39,479 nt of DNA from Brachyspira murdochii. Lineage in GTDB: Bacteria > Spirochaetota > JAAYUW01. The first letter of the stretch is position 1; each line of letters starts with the position of its first letter. The notes beneath the pieces are model-generated. The model saw only the letters and a program-made list of their open reading frames with translations. It did not search any database and was not told the origin of the DNA. A program made the translations under genes and the position numbers. The stretch lies in assembly GCA_020722965.1 (NCBI GenBank), contig DYJT01000014.1:1-39479 (forward strand). The letters run 5' to 3'. Positions 24,529 to 32,972 of this stretch are shown here, in pieces.

Positions 24529-25808
24529 TGGTCATCCTCTCTGATAATCTTTGTACCTAACTTATTTAGTCTTATGTCTATTTTTTCATATCCTCTGTCT
24601 ATCTGTCTTATATTATATATTTTAGATTCACCCTCTGCTAACATTGTAGCAATAAGTAAAGCCATTCCAGCTCTTATATCAGGCGAAGTAACAGTAACAG
24701 GATTCATCTTTGTAGGCCCCGAAATAACTACACGATGAGGATCACAAAGTACAAGTTTTGCACCGCATGTTACAAGCTTATCTGTAAAAAACAATCTGCT
24801 ATCAAAAAGTTTCTCAAAAATGAGAACGGTTCCTTTAACCTGTGTAGCCATTACAACTGTAATAGAGGTGAGGTCTGATGGGAATCCAGGCCAGATCATA
24901 TCTGTGATTATAGGTATCCCTTCGCCTATATCTGCGTGGGCAATTAGTTCCTGATTAGATGGGATAACTATGCTATTGTGTTCAAACTTGAAATCTACCC
25001 CTAATTTATTATAATACATCTTGATTATATGGTAATGCTCTGGATATATATCCGAAATAGTTATCTGCGAATTTGTAATAGCGGCAAGACCTATTATTGA
25101 ACCTACTTCTATATGATCAGAAATAATCTTCCAGGAGCCACCTTTCAAACTCTTTACACCTGTAATGGTAATTTTATTTGTTCCTATGCCTTCGATTTGA
25201 GCACCCAATGAATTTAAGAAATTGCATAAATCCTGAACATGCGGTTCACAAGCGGCATTATAGATTATTGAAACACCTTCTGCACATACAGCGCCTAAAA
25301 TAGCATTTTCGGTACCCGTAACAGATGCTTCATCAAGGTAAATGTATGAACCTTTTAGTTTTTTCGCCTCAATTTCAAAGAATGAATTTACCTTTATCTG
25401 AGCACCAAGACTGGCTAAAGCCTGAAAATGAGTGTCGATTCTTCTTCTTCCGATGCTATCTCCGCCTGGGCGAGGGAAAATAGCCTTTCCTGTTTTCAAT
25501 AAAAGTGCAGGAGCAAAAAGCATTGCCGTTCTTATCAGACTTCCAAGATTTGGATCTATCTTGGAATTTTTAATTTCACTAGAATCTATCATATATTCAT
25601 GTTCACGGGGATGTTGTACTTTAGCACCCAGGGTTTTTGCAATTTCAATCATTACCTTGACATCTTCGATCTCTGGAACATTAGTCAAGCTTACCGGTTC
25701 ATCTGTCAAACAACAAGCGGCAATAATCGGCAAAGCAGCATTTTTACTCCCATTTGGGATAAAGTTTCCGCTTATCTTAGTTGGTCCAATGACTTTAAAG
25801 TATTCCAT
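24519..25808 (-). CDS. murA: UDP-N-acetylglucosamine 1-carboxyvinyltransferase with Asp in place of catalytic Cys
   Basis: 429-residue EPSP-synthase-fold enzyme that transfers enolpyruvate from PEP to UDP-GlcNAc, the first committed step of peptidoglycan synthesis. NGSKNAALPIIAA at the N-terminus, RPGGDSIGRRRIDTHFQALASL and SPDIRAGMALLIATMLAEG identify it. The active-site loop, Cys115 in E. coli, reads GGDSIG with Asp at residue 117. This Cys-to-Asp change is known in mycobacteria, chlamydiae and Borrelia and confers intrinsic fosfomycin insensitivity. The start at 25808 is chosen because AGAGG lies 5 bases upstream; an ATG at 25823 has no such site. First gene of a two-gene unit with the adenosyltransferase. 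Confidence 0.96.
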   Translation of the reverse strand: MEYFKVIGPTKISGNFIPNGSKNAALPIIAACCLTDEPVSLTNVPEIEDVKVMIEIAKTLGAKVQHPREHEYMIDSSEIKNSKIDPNLGSLIRTAMLFAPALLLKTGKAIFPRPGGDSIGRRRIDTHFQALASLGAQIKVNSFFEIEAKKLKGSYIYLDEASVTGTENAILGAVCAEGVSIIYNAACEPHVQDLCNFLNSLGAQIEGIGTNKITITGVKSLKGGSWKIISDHIEVGSIIGLAAITNSQITISDIYPEHYHIIKMYYNKLGVDFKFEHNSIVIPSNQELIAHADIGEGIPIITDMIWPGFPSDLTSITVVMATQVKGTVLIFEKLFDSRLFFTDKLVTCGAKLVLCDPHRVVISGPTKMNPVTVTSPDIRAGMALLIATMLAEGESKIYNIRQIDRGYEKIDIRLNKLGTKIIREDDQCQ

Positions 25809-25813
25809 ATTAA

Positions 25814-25818
25814 CCTCT
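25814..25818 (-). promoter_or_regulatory. ribosome-binding site deciding the murA start
   Basis: AGAGG on the minus strand, 5 bases before the ATG at 25808. The upstream in-frame ATG at 25823 has only A/T before it. Confidence 0.6.
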
Positions 25819-25915
25819 AACATTAAAAATATGCAAATTTAAAAATTTTTAGCAAGTTAATTTATATTTAATTAAACTTGACGAATGAGTTAAGTTTGTT
25901 AATTAGATTTAAAAA

Positions 25916-25920
25916 AAGGA
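25916..25920 (+). promoter_or_regulatory. ribosome-binding site for the TTG start of queA
   Basis: AAGGA seven bases before the TTG at 25928. No ATG or GTG in the queA frame lies near it, and the encoded protein begins at the expected QueA N-terminus. Confidence 0.65.
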
Positions 25921-25927
25921 ACCAATC

Positions 25928-27013
25928 TTGTCATATTATAGGCTTGATGATTATGATTATTTTATTTCAGAAGATAGAATAAGAAAATTTCCATTGCAGG
26001 ATAGAGAGAGTTCAAAGCTATTAGTCGTAGATAAAAATGGAAATATCATTTCAAATACTATTTTTAGAAATATTATCGATTTTTTATCACCTAGTGATCT
26101 GGTAGTTTTTAATAATTCTAAGGTAATAAAGAGCAGAATTTATGGATTAAGAGAAAAGAATAATAAGATAATCGAGATTTTGATAATTAAAAAATTGGAA
26201 TCAAACCTTTTTTTAGCCCTTACGAAAAATATAAAATCATTTAAGGAAGGAGAAAAAATATCTATCCTAAAAAAATTAGGCGATAAATTAGATGACAAAG
26301 TAGGCGATAAATTAGAATTTACAGATTACTTTCTAATTGTTATGGGGAAAGAAAAAGATGGTTTGCTCTTATCATTCAATACATCCTTAAGTTTAAATAG
26401 CATCGAAGAGTTTGGTATTATTCCTATCCCCCCGTATTTAAAAAGAGAGTCCATTGAACTTGATGAAATATATTACCAAAATGTCTTTGCCAGAGAAAAA
26501 GGTTCGGTTGCAAGTCCTACAGCTGGCCTACATTTCACAGATAATCTTATTGAAAAATTAGAAGAAAAAGGTGTCGATATAGCTTTTGTAACTCTTCATG
26601 TAGGATGGGGAACATTCGCTCCTATAAGAACCGTAGATGTGAGATTGCATAATATCCATAAAGAATGGTATGTAATAGATGAAGAGAATGCAAAAAAGAT
26701 TAATAATGCAAAATTTAAAAATAAAAAAGTTATAGCATGTGGAACCACAAGTTTAAGGGCTTTAGAAGGCTGCTATTTACAATATGGAGAAATAAAACCA
26801 GTAGAATCTGAAACTTCGATTTTTATTTATCCGCCTTATGAATTTAAGGTAGTGGATGGATTGATAACGAATTTTCATACTCCAAAATCAACACTTTTAC
26901 TTTTGGTTAGTGCATTTGCTGGATATGAAAATATTAAAAAATATTATAAATATGCACTAGAAAATGATTACATGTTTTTTTCTTATGGTGATGCAATGTT
27001 TATTAAACCTTAA
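25928..27013 (+). CDS. queA: S-adenosylmethionine:tRNA ribosyltransferase-isomerase (QueA)
   Basis: 361-residue enzyme that transfers and isomerises the ribose of SAM onto 7-aminomethyl-7-deazaguanine at position 34 of tRNA, giving epoxyqueuosine. Diagnostic stretches are PLQDRESSKLLV, SPTAGLHFT, VTLHVGWGTFAPIR, ACGTTSLRALEG and TNFHTPKSTLLLLVSAF. It starts at TTG, supported by a good ribosome-binding site. Around residues 117-127 there is a small duplication (GDKL twice) in a variable loop, mirrored by a 14-base DNA repeat. Divergent from murA. pruA follows after 72 bases. Confidence 0.96.
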   Translation: MSYYRLDDYDYFISEDRIRKFPLQDRESSKLLVVDKNGNIISNTIFRNIIDFLSPSDLVVFNNSKVIKSRIYGLREKNNKIIEILIIKKLESNLFLALTKNIKSFKEGEKISILKKLGDKLDDKVGDKLEFTDYFLIVMGKEKDGLLLSFNTSLSLNSIEEFGIIPIPPYLKRESIELDEIYYQNVFAREKGSVASPTAGLHFTDNLIEKLEEKGVDIAFVTLHVGWGTFAPIRTVDVRLHNIHKEWYVIDEENAKKINNAKFKNKKVIACGTTSLRALEGCYLQYGEIKPVESETSIFIYPPYEFKVVDGLITNFHTPKSTLLLLVSAFAGYENIKKYYKYALENDYMFFSYGDAMFIKP

Positions 27014-27025
27014 GTTAAAATTTTA

Positions 27026-27054
27026 TTGTAATTATAATATATGTGTTATATGTT
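27026..27054 (+). promoter_or_regulatory. possible promoter for pruA
   Basis: TTGTAA (27026-27031), 17 bases, then TATGTT (27049-27054), between queA and pruA. Matches are moderate and the background is AT-rich, so this is tentative. An AAGGAG follows before the pruA ATG. Confidence 0.3.
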
Positions 27055-27085
27055 AGTTGATTAATTAAAATTAAGGAGAATTTTT

Positions 27086-28720
27086 ATGGATAATGCGATA
27101 TTTAAAGTTCCATTTCCGGTTAACGAACCTATTAAAGAATATAAAAAGAGCTCCCCAGAGAAGATTGAACTTAAAAAAAAGCTAGAAGAACTTAAGAATC
27201 AGAAAATTGAAATTCCCTTAATAATCGGGGGGAAAGAGGTTAAAACCGGAATTACTGGAAAATGTATTTTACCCCATGATTTAAATACAGAAATAGGAAC
27301 CTATCATAAAGCTACTAAAAAAGAGATTGACCTTGCAATAAAGGCCGCATTAGATGCAAAAAAACAATGGGAAGAGATGAGCTGGCAACATAGAGCAAGT
27401 ATATTTTTAAAAGCAGCAGATCTTTTATCTGGACCTTATAGAGCCCTAATAAACGCTGCAACTATGTTGAATCTATCTAAAACTGTTTTTCAGTCTGAAA
27501 TTGATGCGGCTTGTGAGTTAACCGATTTTTTTAGATTTAATGCATATTATCTTTCAAAAATTTATGAAGATCAACCATATTCTCCTAAGTACACGTGGAA
27601 TAGAACGGAATTTAGACCTCTGGAAGGTTTTATTTTTGCTATTACACCATTCAATTTTCTCTCAATCGGTGGTAATCTCCCATCAACACCTGCAATAGTC
27701 GGAAATACAGTATTATGGAAACCTGCTTCATCTGCCGTCTATCCTGCTTATTTCGTTATGAAAATACTTATGGAAGCCGGACTTCCAGATGGGGTTATTA
27801 ACTTTATTCCAGGTACTGGTTCCGAAATGGGTAATATTGTATTTGATTCTCCTTACTTTGGTGGAGTTCATTTTACTGGCTCTACTTTCTCATTTCAATC
27901 GATGTGGAAAACGATAGGGAATAATATCTCTAAATATAAGTCTTATCCAAGAATTGTTGGTGAAACAGGTGGTAAAAATTTTGTATTTGTTCACAAAAGT
28001 GCAGACCCTTATGAAGTTGCCACCGCATGCGTAAGAGGTGCCTATGAGTATCAAGGGCAGAAATGCTCTGCAGCCTCAAGAGCTTACCTGCCAGCTTCCT
28101 TATCCGACAAAATAATCGAAATAATCTTAGAGCAGATGAGCAGGATTAAAATGGGTGATCCCGAGGATTTTACAAACTTCATGACGGCTGTTATAGATGA
28201 ATCTGCTTTCAATAATATTACTTCGTATATTGAAATAGCTAAAAAAGAAAAAGATACTTACAAAATCATGGCTGGCGGTAATTATGATAAAAGTAAGGGT
28301 TATTTTATAGAACCAACTTTAATCGAATCATTCATGCCTGATTCTAAGCTCATGAAAGAGGAGATTTTTGGACCAGTATTAACTATTTATATATATAAAG
28401 ATGATGATTTTGAAAAAACGGTTGAATTGTGCGATAAAACATCTGATTACGGATTAACTGGAGCTATTTTTGCAAAAGATAGATACATTATATCTGAGCT
28501 TGAGAAAAAGCTAAGACATGCAGCCGGGAATTTCTATATAAATGACAAACCAACAGGCGCTGTTGTAGGCCAGCAACCATTTGGTGGTTCTAGAGCTTCC
28601 GGAACAAATGATAAAGCCGGATCCTATTTAAATCTATTAAGATGGATTAGTACAAGAGCTATAAAAGAAAATTTCATCCCGCCAAAAGACTTTGTTTATC
28701 CTTTTATGGAAGAAAAATAA
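27086..28720 (+). CDS. pruA: L-glutamate gamma-semialdehyde (1-pyrroline-5-carboxylate) dehydrogenase
   Basis: 544-residue aldehyde dehydrogenase of the P5C dehydrogenase type, which oxidises glutamate-gamma-semialdehyde to glutamate with NAD+ in proline or arginine/ornithine breakdown. The catalytic Cys is C327 (QGQKCSAASR) and the general base Glu is E293 (VGETGGKNFVFV). The cofactor site includes ITPFNF and VLWKPAS. The C-terminal GQQPFGGSRASGTNDKAG is characteristic of the P5CDH branch. Length fits the stand-alone (not PutA-fused) form. AAGGAG lies before the ATG. No proline dehydrogenase is in the window, so the source of P5C is open. The next gene is the altered dehydrogenase at 28785. 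Confidence 0.92.
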   Translation: MDNAIFKVPFPVNEPIKEYKKSSPEKIELKKKLEELKNQKIEIPLIIGGKEVKTGITGKCILPHDLNTEIGTYHKATKKEIDLAIKAALDAKKQWEEMSWQHRASIFLKAADLLSGPYRALINAATMLNLSKTVFQSEIDAACELTDFFRFNAYYLSKIYEDQPYSPKYTWNRTEFRPLEGFIFAITPFNFLSIGGNLPSTPAIVGNTVLWKPASSAVYPAYFVMKILMEAGLPDGVINFIPGTGSEMGNIVFDSPYFGGVHFTGSTFSFQSMWKTIGNNISKYKSYPRIVGETGGKNFVFVHKSADPYEVATACVRGAYEYQGQKCSAASRAYLPASLSDKIIEIILEQMSRIKMGDPEDFTNFMTAVIDESAFNNITSYIEIAKKEKDTYKIMAGGNYDKSKGYFIEPTLIESFMPDSKLMKEEIFGPVLTIYIYKDDDFEKTVELCDKTSDYGLTGAIFAKDRYIISELEKKLRHAAGNFYINDKPTGAVVGQQPFGGSRASGTNDKAGSYLNLLRWISTRAIKENFIPPKDFVYPFMEEK

Positions 28721-28772
28721 AAAAAATTGATTTTTTTTGATATTTCTTAAATCCAGAATTATACTTGGATTG

Positions 28773-28778
28773 AAGGAG
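28773..28778 (+). promoter_or_regulatory. ribosome-binding site deciding the dehydrogenase-like start
   Basis: AAGGAG six bases before the ATG at 28785. The frame is also open from an ATG at 28737, which has no such site. A 6-bp inverted repeat (AATCCA 28750-28755, TGGATT 28766-28771) lies directly upstream. Confidence 0.75.
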
Positions 28779-28784
28779 CACAAG

Positions 28785-29690
28785 ATGAATGTCCTTTTGT
28801 ATGAGAAGCTGACACCTTCTATTGTTGATAAAATTAAAGAATTAGGACATATCGTTTATGATATTACTGAGGATAGATCGAAGGAAGATGAACTTCTCAA
28901 AATATGCGAAGTGCTGGTAGTAAAGTCAAAAACATTTGTATCAAGAGAAATTATCGGCAAGGCAAAGAATTTAAAGTTTATAATAAAGGGTGGAGTAGGG
29001 ATAGAAAATATTGAAGCAGATTACGCTCAAGATCTAGGAATTCATTTAATGAATACCCCTGATGCACTTATTACTTCTGTAGCCGAATATGTTATTGGTT
29101 TAATATTAACTTTGGCAAGAAATATTCCTCAATCTTATAATTCTTTAAAATCGGGAGTATTTAATCCAGATAACTATAAGGGTTTTGAATTATCTGGTAA
29201 AACACTCGGTGTTGTTGGTTTTGGAAGAATAGGGAGGGAACTTGCAAAAAGAGCTCTTGCCTTTGGTATGAATGTAATTGCCTGTGATAAATACCTATCA
29301 ATTTCTCCGATGTCCTCAGTACAACTTCTGCCATTAAATCAACTACTACCAAAGGCAGATATTATCTCGTTTCATCTAACATTTGATCCAAAAAAAGATA
29401 ATCCTATTATTGAAGAAGAACAATTCTCCTTGATGAAAGATAATGTCATATTGATAAATTGTGCTAAAGATGGGATAATAGACGATAGAGCTCTACTTTC
29501 CGAAATTAAAAAAGGTAAAATAAAAGCAGTTGCTATTGATGTATTAAATTCAGATTCTTTTTTAATTAATGAATTAAAGGATTATCCAAATATTATAATA
29601 ACCCCAAATCTGGCTTCAAAAACTTATGAAACAGATCAAAGAATTTCTGAACATGTTTTTACAATCCTTAAAGGACTTGCCCAAAAGTAA
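28785..29690 (+). CDS. D-2-hydroxyacid dehydrogenase-like (SerA-like) protein with altered active site
   Basis: 301 residues of the D-isomer-specific 2-hydroxyacid dehydrogenase family, resembling 3-phosphoglycerate dehydrogenase. The substrate-domain stretch GGVGIENIEADYAQDLGIH and the NAD-binding GVVGFGRIGRELAKRAL (145-150 GFGRIG, acidic D168) are well kept. The three catalytic positions are all changed: Arg is K228 (NCAKDGIIDD, normally ARGG), Glu is D257 (DVLNSDSF), and the proton-relay His is N275 (TPNLASKT, normally PH-GAST). It may have lost or altered oxidoreductase activity. No C-terminal ACT domain is present. It lies 64 bases after pruA and 25 bases before the next gene. Confidence 0.85.
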   Translation: MNVLLYEKLTPSIVDKIKELGHIVYDITEDRSKEDELLKICEVLVVKSKTFVSREIIGKAKNLKFIIKGGVGIENIEADYAQDLGIHLMNTPDALITSVAEYVIGLILTLARNIPQSYNSLKSGVFNPDNYKGFELSGKTLGVVGFGRIGRELAKRALAFGMNVIACDKYLSISPMSSVQLLPLNQLLPKADIISFHLTFDPKKDNPIIEEEQFSLMKDNVILINCAKDGIIDDRALLSEIKKGKIKAVAIDVLNSDSFLINELKDYPNIIITPNLASKTYETDQRISEHVFTILKGLAQK

Positions 29691-29715
29691 ACTTTTTTAT
29701 TAGGATAGGATTAAA

Positions 29716-31374
29716 ATGTCTGGACCTTTATCTCAAAAAGAAAATTATACCCTTACAGTTGAAGAAAGATTGGAACTATTAAAAAGAATTGATAATCTTC
29801 AATATTATGATCGTATGGAAGATGTTATAGATTTAATCCCTGTCGAGCAGCAGAATTCTTTTTTCGCTAATTTTAATTTATCCTTTATTGATACGATCTC
29901 GGCATTTTTTAGGCAGATTTTCTTTGGTGAAAGCATGAGGCAATATATTTTTAAAAAGGCAATTAAAAATGAGATAAATTATCTATCTCATTTAAATCCA
30001 CCGGTTCTCGATAAAAATGGTGCTTTCATACTGGCTTCTTTTTTATCATTTTTATTTGAAGCTGGTAAAATTTCATTTGATTATCAAGAGTTTTTTAAAT
30101 TCTGGAAAAAAATATTTTCTTCAAAAAACAATTTAGTTTCTTTTGCACTTTATTATTTTGATAAGATAAAGAACAATAATGGTAACTCATATTTTGAATT
30201 GTTTCATGAAAAACAGCTTATAGATCTTATAAAAAGTGATAAAGATTATATAAAAACAATAGCAGAAAATATTTCTGCCATAAAGAAACATATAAAAAAT
30301 AATTTAAATAAATTTTTGGATCAATTAAATCAATTATACAATTTAATAATTTTTTTTACATATGACTTTTCAAATCTTTTTAAGCTTTTGTATCCGATAC
30401 ATTTCAATGACTTTTCAACTGATTTTTTCGAGAATCAATTCCCAAATGTTAACCTGGATAAATTTACCAATGCCATTAGAACTATCAGTAGATTGTTCAT
30501 GGTATATCCATATTACAATGAATTTTCAGAGGAAAATTTAAATTGTTTTTTTGATTATTACGATGAAGTTTTTCCGCAGATGAATATCGAAAAAAAGGTT
30601 TTTTTCCCAAAGCTGGTTAAATTCTCAGAAAGGATACAATATTACGCTGCAAAAGATATAGTAAATAGATTATATAGAATACTTTACAAAAACCCATTAT
30701 TAAAGGTTCCTTTTTATTCAATAAATCTTGATTTAAAAACATCATTTGAAAAACAGATAGAGCTATCCTTAGAGGAAAAGGTCAAAGATGCCCAGCAGAA
30801 AGTAGAGCAACAGCTTTTTAATGAATTTTACGCTCTATTAAAAGAAGAAGGCGCAGACAAAATTAAGCCAAATGATGCCAATGATTCATTAATTTTGTTG
30901 ATAAGTAAATTTGAACTTTCACCTTTAAATTATATTAAAAGCTATCTGATATTTTACTCATTTTTTAAATCGATCTGGTTGGGTAAAATCTATACTAAGA
31001 TAATGCATCTTATTGAATTTAAATATTTCATATTTAATCAAAATGATATTAAAGTTATCAAGGAAGTTCTTGAGTCTTTAAATCAGATATTAGTAGATTT
31101 TGATTTAGTCGATAAGCTTGCAAATGGGATAAAAATTGAGATGATGAAATTTGACAAAAAATTACCAGTAAAAGAAGATTATTTAAAGTTATCACTTTTA
31201 ACCTCAAATTTAGATTCGAAGATGAAACAGGTTCTTGTAAATGGTATTACTGGACTTGTTAAACTAAAAAATAATTTTAATATAGATAATACAGATGCTG
31301 AACTTGTAATGATTGATAGTCAATTAAGCAAATATATAGAGATATTTCAGAGAATCTGCCCTTATGATAGATAA
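29716..31374 (+). CDS. uncharacterised, mostly helical protein
   Basis: 552 residues, function not recognised. No signal peptide, clear membrane span or catalytic motif is visible. It is rich in Phe, Lys, Leu and Asn and looks almost wholly alpha-helical, with a likely coiled segment near residues 345-375 (LEEKVKDAQQKVEQQLFNEF). In size and character it recalls spirochaete-restricted proteins annotated as DUF5312; that link is from memory and unchecked. AGGA lies 6 bases before the ATG. It lies 25 bases after the dehydrogenase-like gene and is probably in the same operon with pruA. Confidence 0.7.
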   Translation: MSGPLSQKENYTLTVEERLELLKRIDNLQYYDRMEDVIDLIPVEQQNSFFANFNLSFIDTISAFFRQIFFGESMRQYIFKKAIKNEINYLSHLNPPVLDKNGAFILASFLSFLFEAGKISFDYQEFFKFWKKIFSSKNNLVSFALYYFDKIKNNNGNSYFELFHEKQLIDLIKSDKDYIKTIAENISAIKKHIKNNLNKFLDQLNQLYNLIIFFTYDFSNLFKLLYPIHFNDFSTDFFENQFPNVNLDKFTNAIRTISRLFMVYPYYNEFSEENLNCFFDYYDEVFPQMNIEKKVFFPKLVKFSERIQYYAAKDIVNRLYRILYKNPLLKVPFYSINLDLKTSFEKQIELSLEEKVKDAQQKVEQQLFNEFYALLKEEGADKIKPNDANDSLILLISKFELSPLNYIKSYLIFYSFFKSIWLGKIYTKIMHLIEFKYFIFNQNDIKVIKEVLESLNQILVDFDLVDKLANGIKIEMMKFDKKLPVKEDYLKLSLLTSNLDSKMKQVLVNGITGLVKLKNNFNIDNTDAELVMIDSQLSKYIEIFQRICPYDR

Positions 31375-31442
31375 TGAAATCATAAGTTAACAACCATTTT
31401 ACAATTTCTATATTTGATGTCAAATATTTAACAATAATAAAC

Positions 31443-31470
31443 TTGACAACTTAAATAATTTTGATATTTA
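31443..31470 (+). promoter_or_regulatory. probable promoter of the initiator tRNA gene
   Basis: A perfect TTGACA (31443-31448) with TATTTA (31465-31470) 16 bases further, ending 15 bases before the tRNA. The -10 box is weak (3/6), but the -35 box and position fit. Confidence 0.4.
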
Positions 31471-31485
31471 TTACTTTGAACAGGA

Positions 31486-31559
<74 letters not shown>

Positions 31560-31563
31560 AAAC

Positions 31564-31591
31564 AAAAGCCTCTATTAGGAGGCTTTTTTTT
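31564..31591 (+). terminator. intrinsic terminator after the tRNA, possibly bidirectional
   Basis: A 9-bp stem (AAAAGCCTC at 31564-31572, GAGGCTTTT at 31579-31587) with a 6-base loop and a T-run. On the minus strand the same hairpin is followed by TTTTGTTTTT, so it can also end the converging guaB-guaA-methyltransferase transcript. Confidence 0.9.
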
Positions 31592-31637
31592 ATCTTATTA
31601 TAATATTGTCTAATAATAAGTTTATCTTATTATCATT

Positions 31638-32972
31638 TTATCTTATTATCATATTTGATGGAATTAGGTTTTTTACCCCATTTGAGCTGGCTTTTACTAA
31701 AAAAATAGGACAATCATCATTGGCAAAAACAATAAATCTATTTAAATTTCCAATATTTTTATCCTGCAAATCTTCGCCCTTTGATAATTTTTCAAGATTA
31801 TCTTTTGTGATTTTTATAGTTGACTGCTCATTTGCAAGATCTACGGCATTAAAAAGAGGCAAAATTCCATAATTTTCTATTTTTGCTATAGGTAAACCAA
31901 AAATTACCGCATTATCATAGTATTTTTTTAATATTTTAGGAAAGGAAAAAAGGTAGATATAGTTTTGCTTTTGATACAGATAGCCTTTTTTCTTAATCTT
32001 CTGATAATCGAAAAAATTTAATTTACTCAAGATCTTAAATATTTTGTCGGTATTTTCGTATATATAATCTTGATTAACACTAAAAGAACTATTTTGTTTA
32101 GTGGAACTTTTTAATAATGAGCTGAATCCACCTGCGCAGTTATCTTTATGAGGCCACAACCTTTTTTGATGAATAAGAGAGAAATTATTCTTTACTATAA
32201 AATCGACTATCTGTTCATTTTCTTCAACAGAAAAAGTACATGTAGAATATAAAAAAAGGCCTTCTGATTTACAAAGATTAATAAGATTTGCACAGATTTT
32301 TTTCTGCCTTTTTGAATTAAATAAAACTTCTTTCAGGTTCCAATCTTCAATCTTTTTCTTATTTTTATATATAAGTGTTTCATTGCTACAAGGCAGATCG
32401 GCTAAAATAATATCAAACATTAAATTATTATTTTCAAAAAAAGAAAAATCCTCGTTAAGAAGGACAATATTAAAAAGCTTACTTCTAATTATATTTGAAT
32501 ATAATGCTCCAATTCTACTTTTTATAACATCATTCGAAATAATTACAGAATCTGGAAAACAATCTGCAATTTGTACAGTTTTTCCGCCAGGACTAGCAGA
32601 ATAATCTAGAATATAAGAGTTGTTATCTTCTAAGTTATTGTTTTCGTAAGTATTTTCGTTTAGGTATCTATATAGAAAACCAACGGGATACATGGATGCT
32701 GCTTCCTGTATATAGAAATCTCCTTTTATATAATCGATTGATTTTGATGGTCTAGAAAATTGATCAAGATAAAAACCATTTTGATCCCATTCTATTTTCG
32801 AGCTAATCTTGTATGTGTCGCCGCTATATCCTATGACTTTTTTTGTCTTACTGACCCTGTTAAAGAATCTGATAGATTTATTTAAATTGATATTACAGGC
32901 ATTAATAAAATTATTGATATCATCTTCAGGTAAAATTTTTAAAAGATGCTGGAAAAATTTATTCATTCCCAT
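31638..32972 (-). CDS. RNA m5C methyltransferase (RsmF/NSUN type)
   Basis: 444-residue SAM-dependent RNA cytosine-5 methyltransferase, probably acting on rRNA (RsmF/YebU or a close relative). Motif I is [12 protein letters not shown]. The motif IV Cys is C195 (ADLPCSNE) and the catalytic motif VI Cys is C245 (YSTCTFS), which gives the two-Cys arrangement of this family. FYIQEAASM upstream is the usual pre-motif. A C-terminal region of about 150 residues resembles the RsmF-type extension. The start is uncertain: ATGs at 32972 and 32966 both overlap the guaA end (the latter as ATGA), so it is coupled to guaA, and neither has a strong ribosome-binding site. Confidence 0.88.
   Translation of the reverse strand: MGMNKFFQHLLKILPEDDINNFINACNINLNKSIRFFNRVSKTKKVIGYSGDTYKISSKIEWDQNGFYLDQFSRPSKSIDYIKGDFYIQEAASMYPVGFLYRYLNENTYENNNLEDNNSYILDYSASPGGKTVQIADCFPDSVIISNDVIKSRIGALYSNIIRSKLFNIVLLNEDFSFFENNNLMFDIILADLPCSNETLIYKNKKKIEDWNLKEVLFNSKRQKKICANLINLCKSEGLFLYSTCTFSVEENEQIVDFIVKNNFSLIHQKRLWPHKDNCAGGFSSLLKSSTKQNSSFSVNQDYIYENTDKIFKILSKLNFFDYQKIKKKGYLYQKQNYIYLFSFPKILKKYYDNAVIFGLPIAKIENYGILPLFNAVDLANEQSTIKITKDNLEKLSKGEDLQDKNIGNLNRFIVFANDDCPIFLVKASSNGVKNLIPSNMIIR

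Noticed and set aside
25878..25905. Promoter for queA from TTGACG at 25878
   Set aside because: No acceptable -10 box lies at 15-18 bases, so the match is not better than AT-rich background.
31606..31872. 88-residue plus-strand frame after the tRNA terminator
   Set aside because: It lies antisense to the conserved methyltransferase C-terminus and has no ribosome-binding site.
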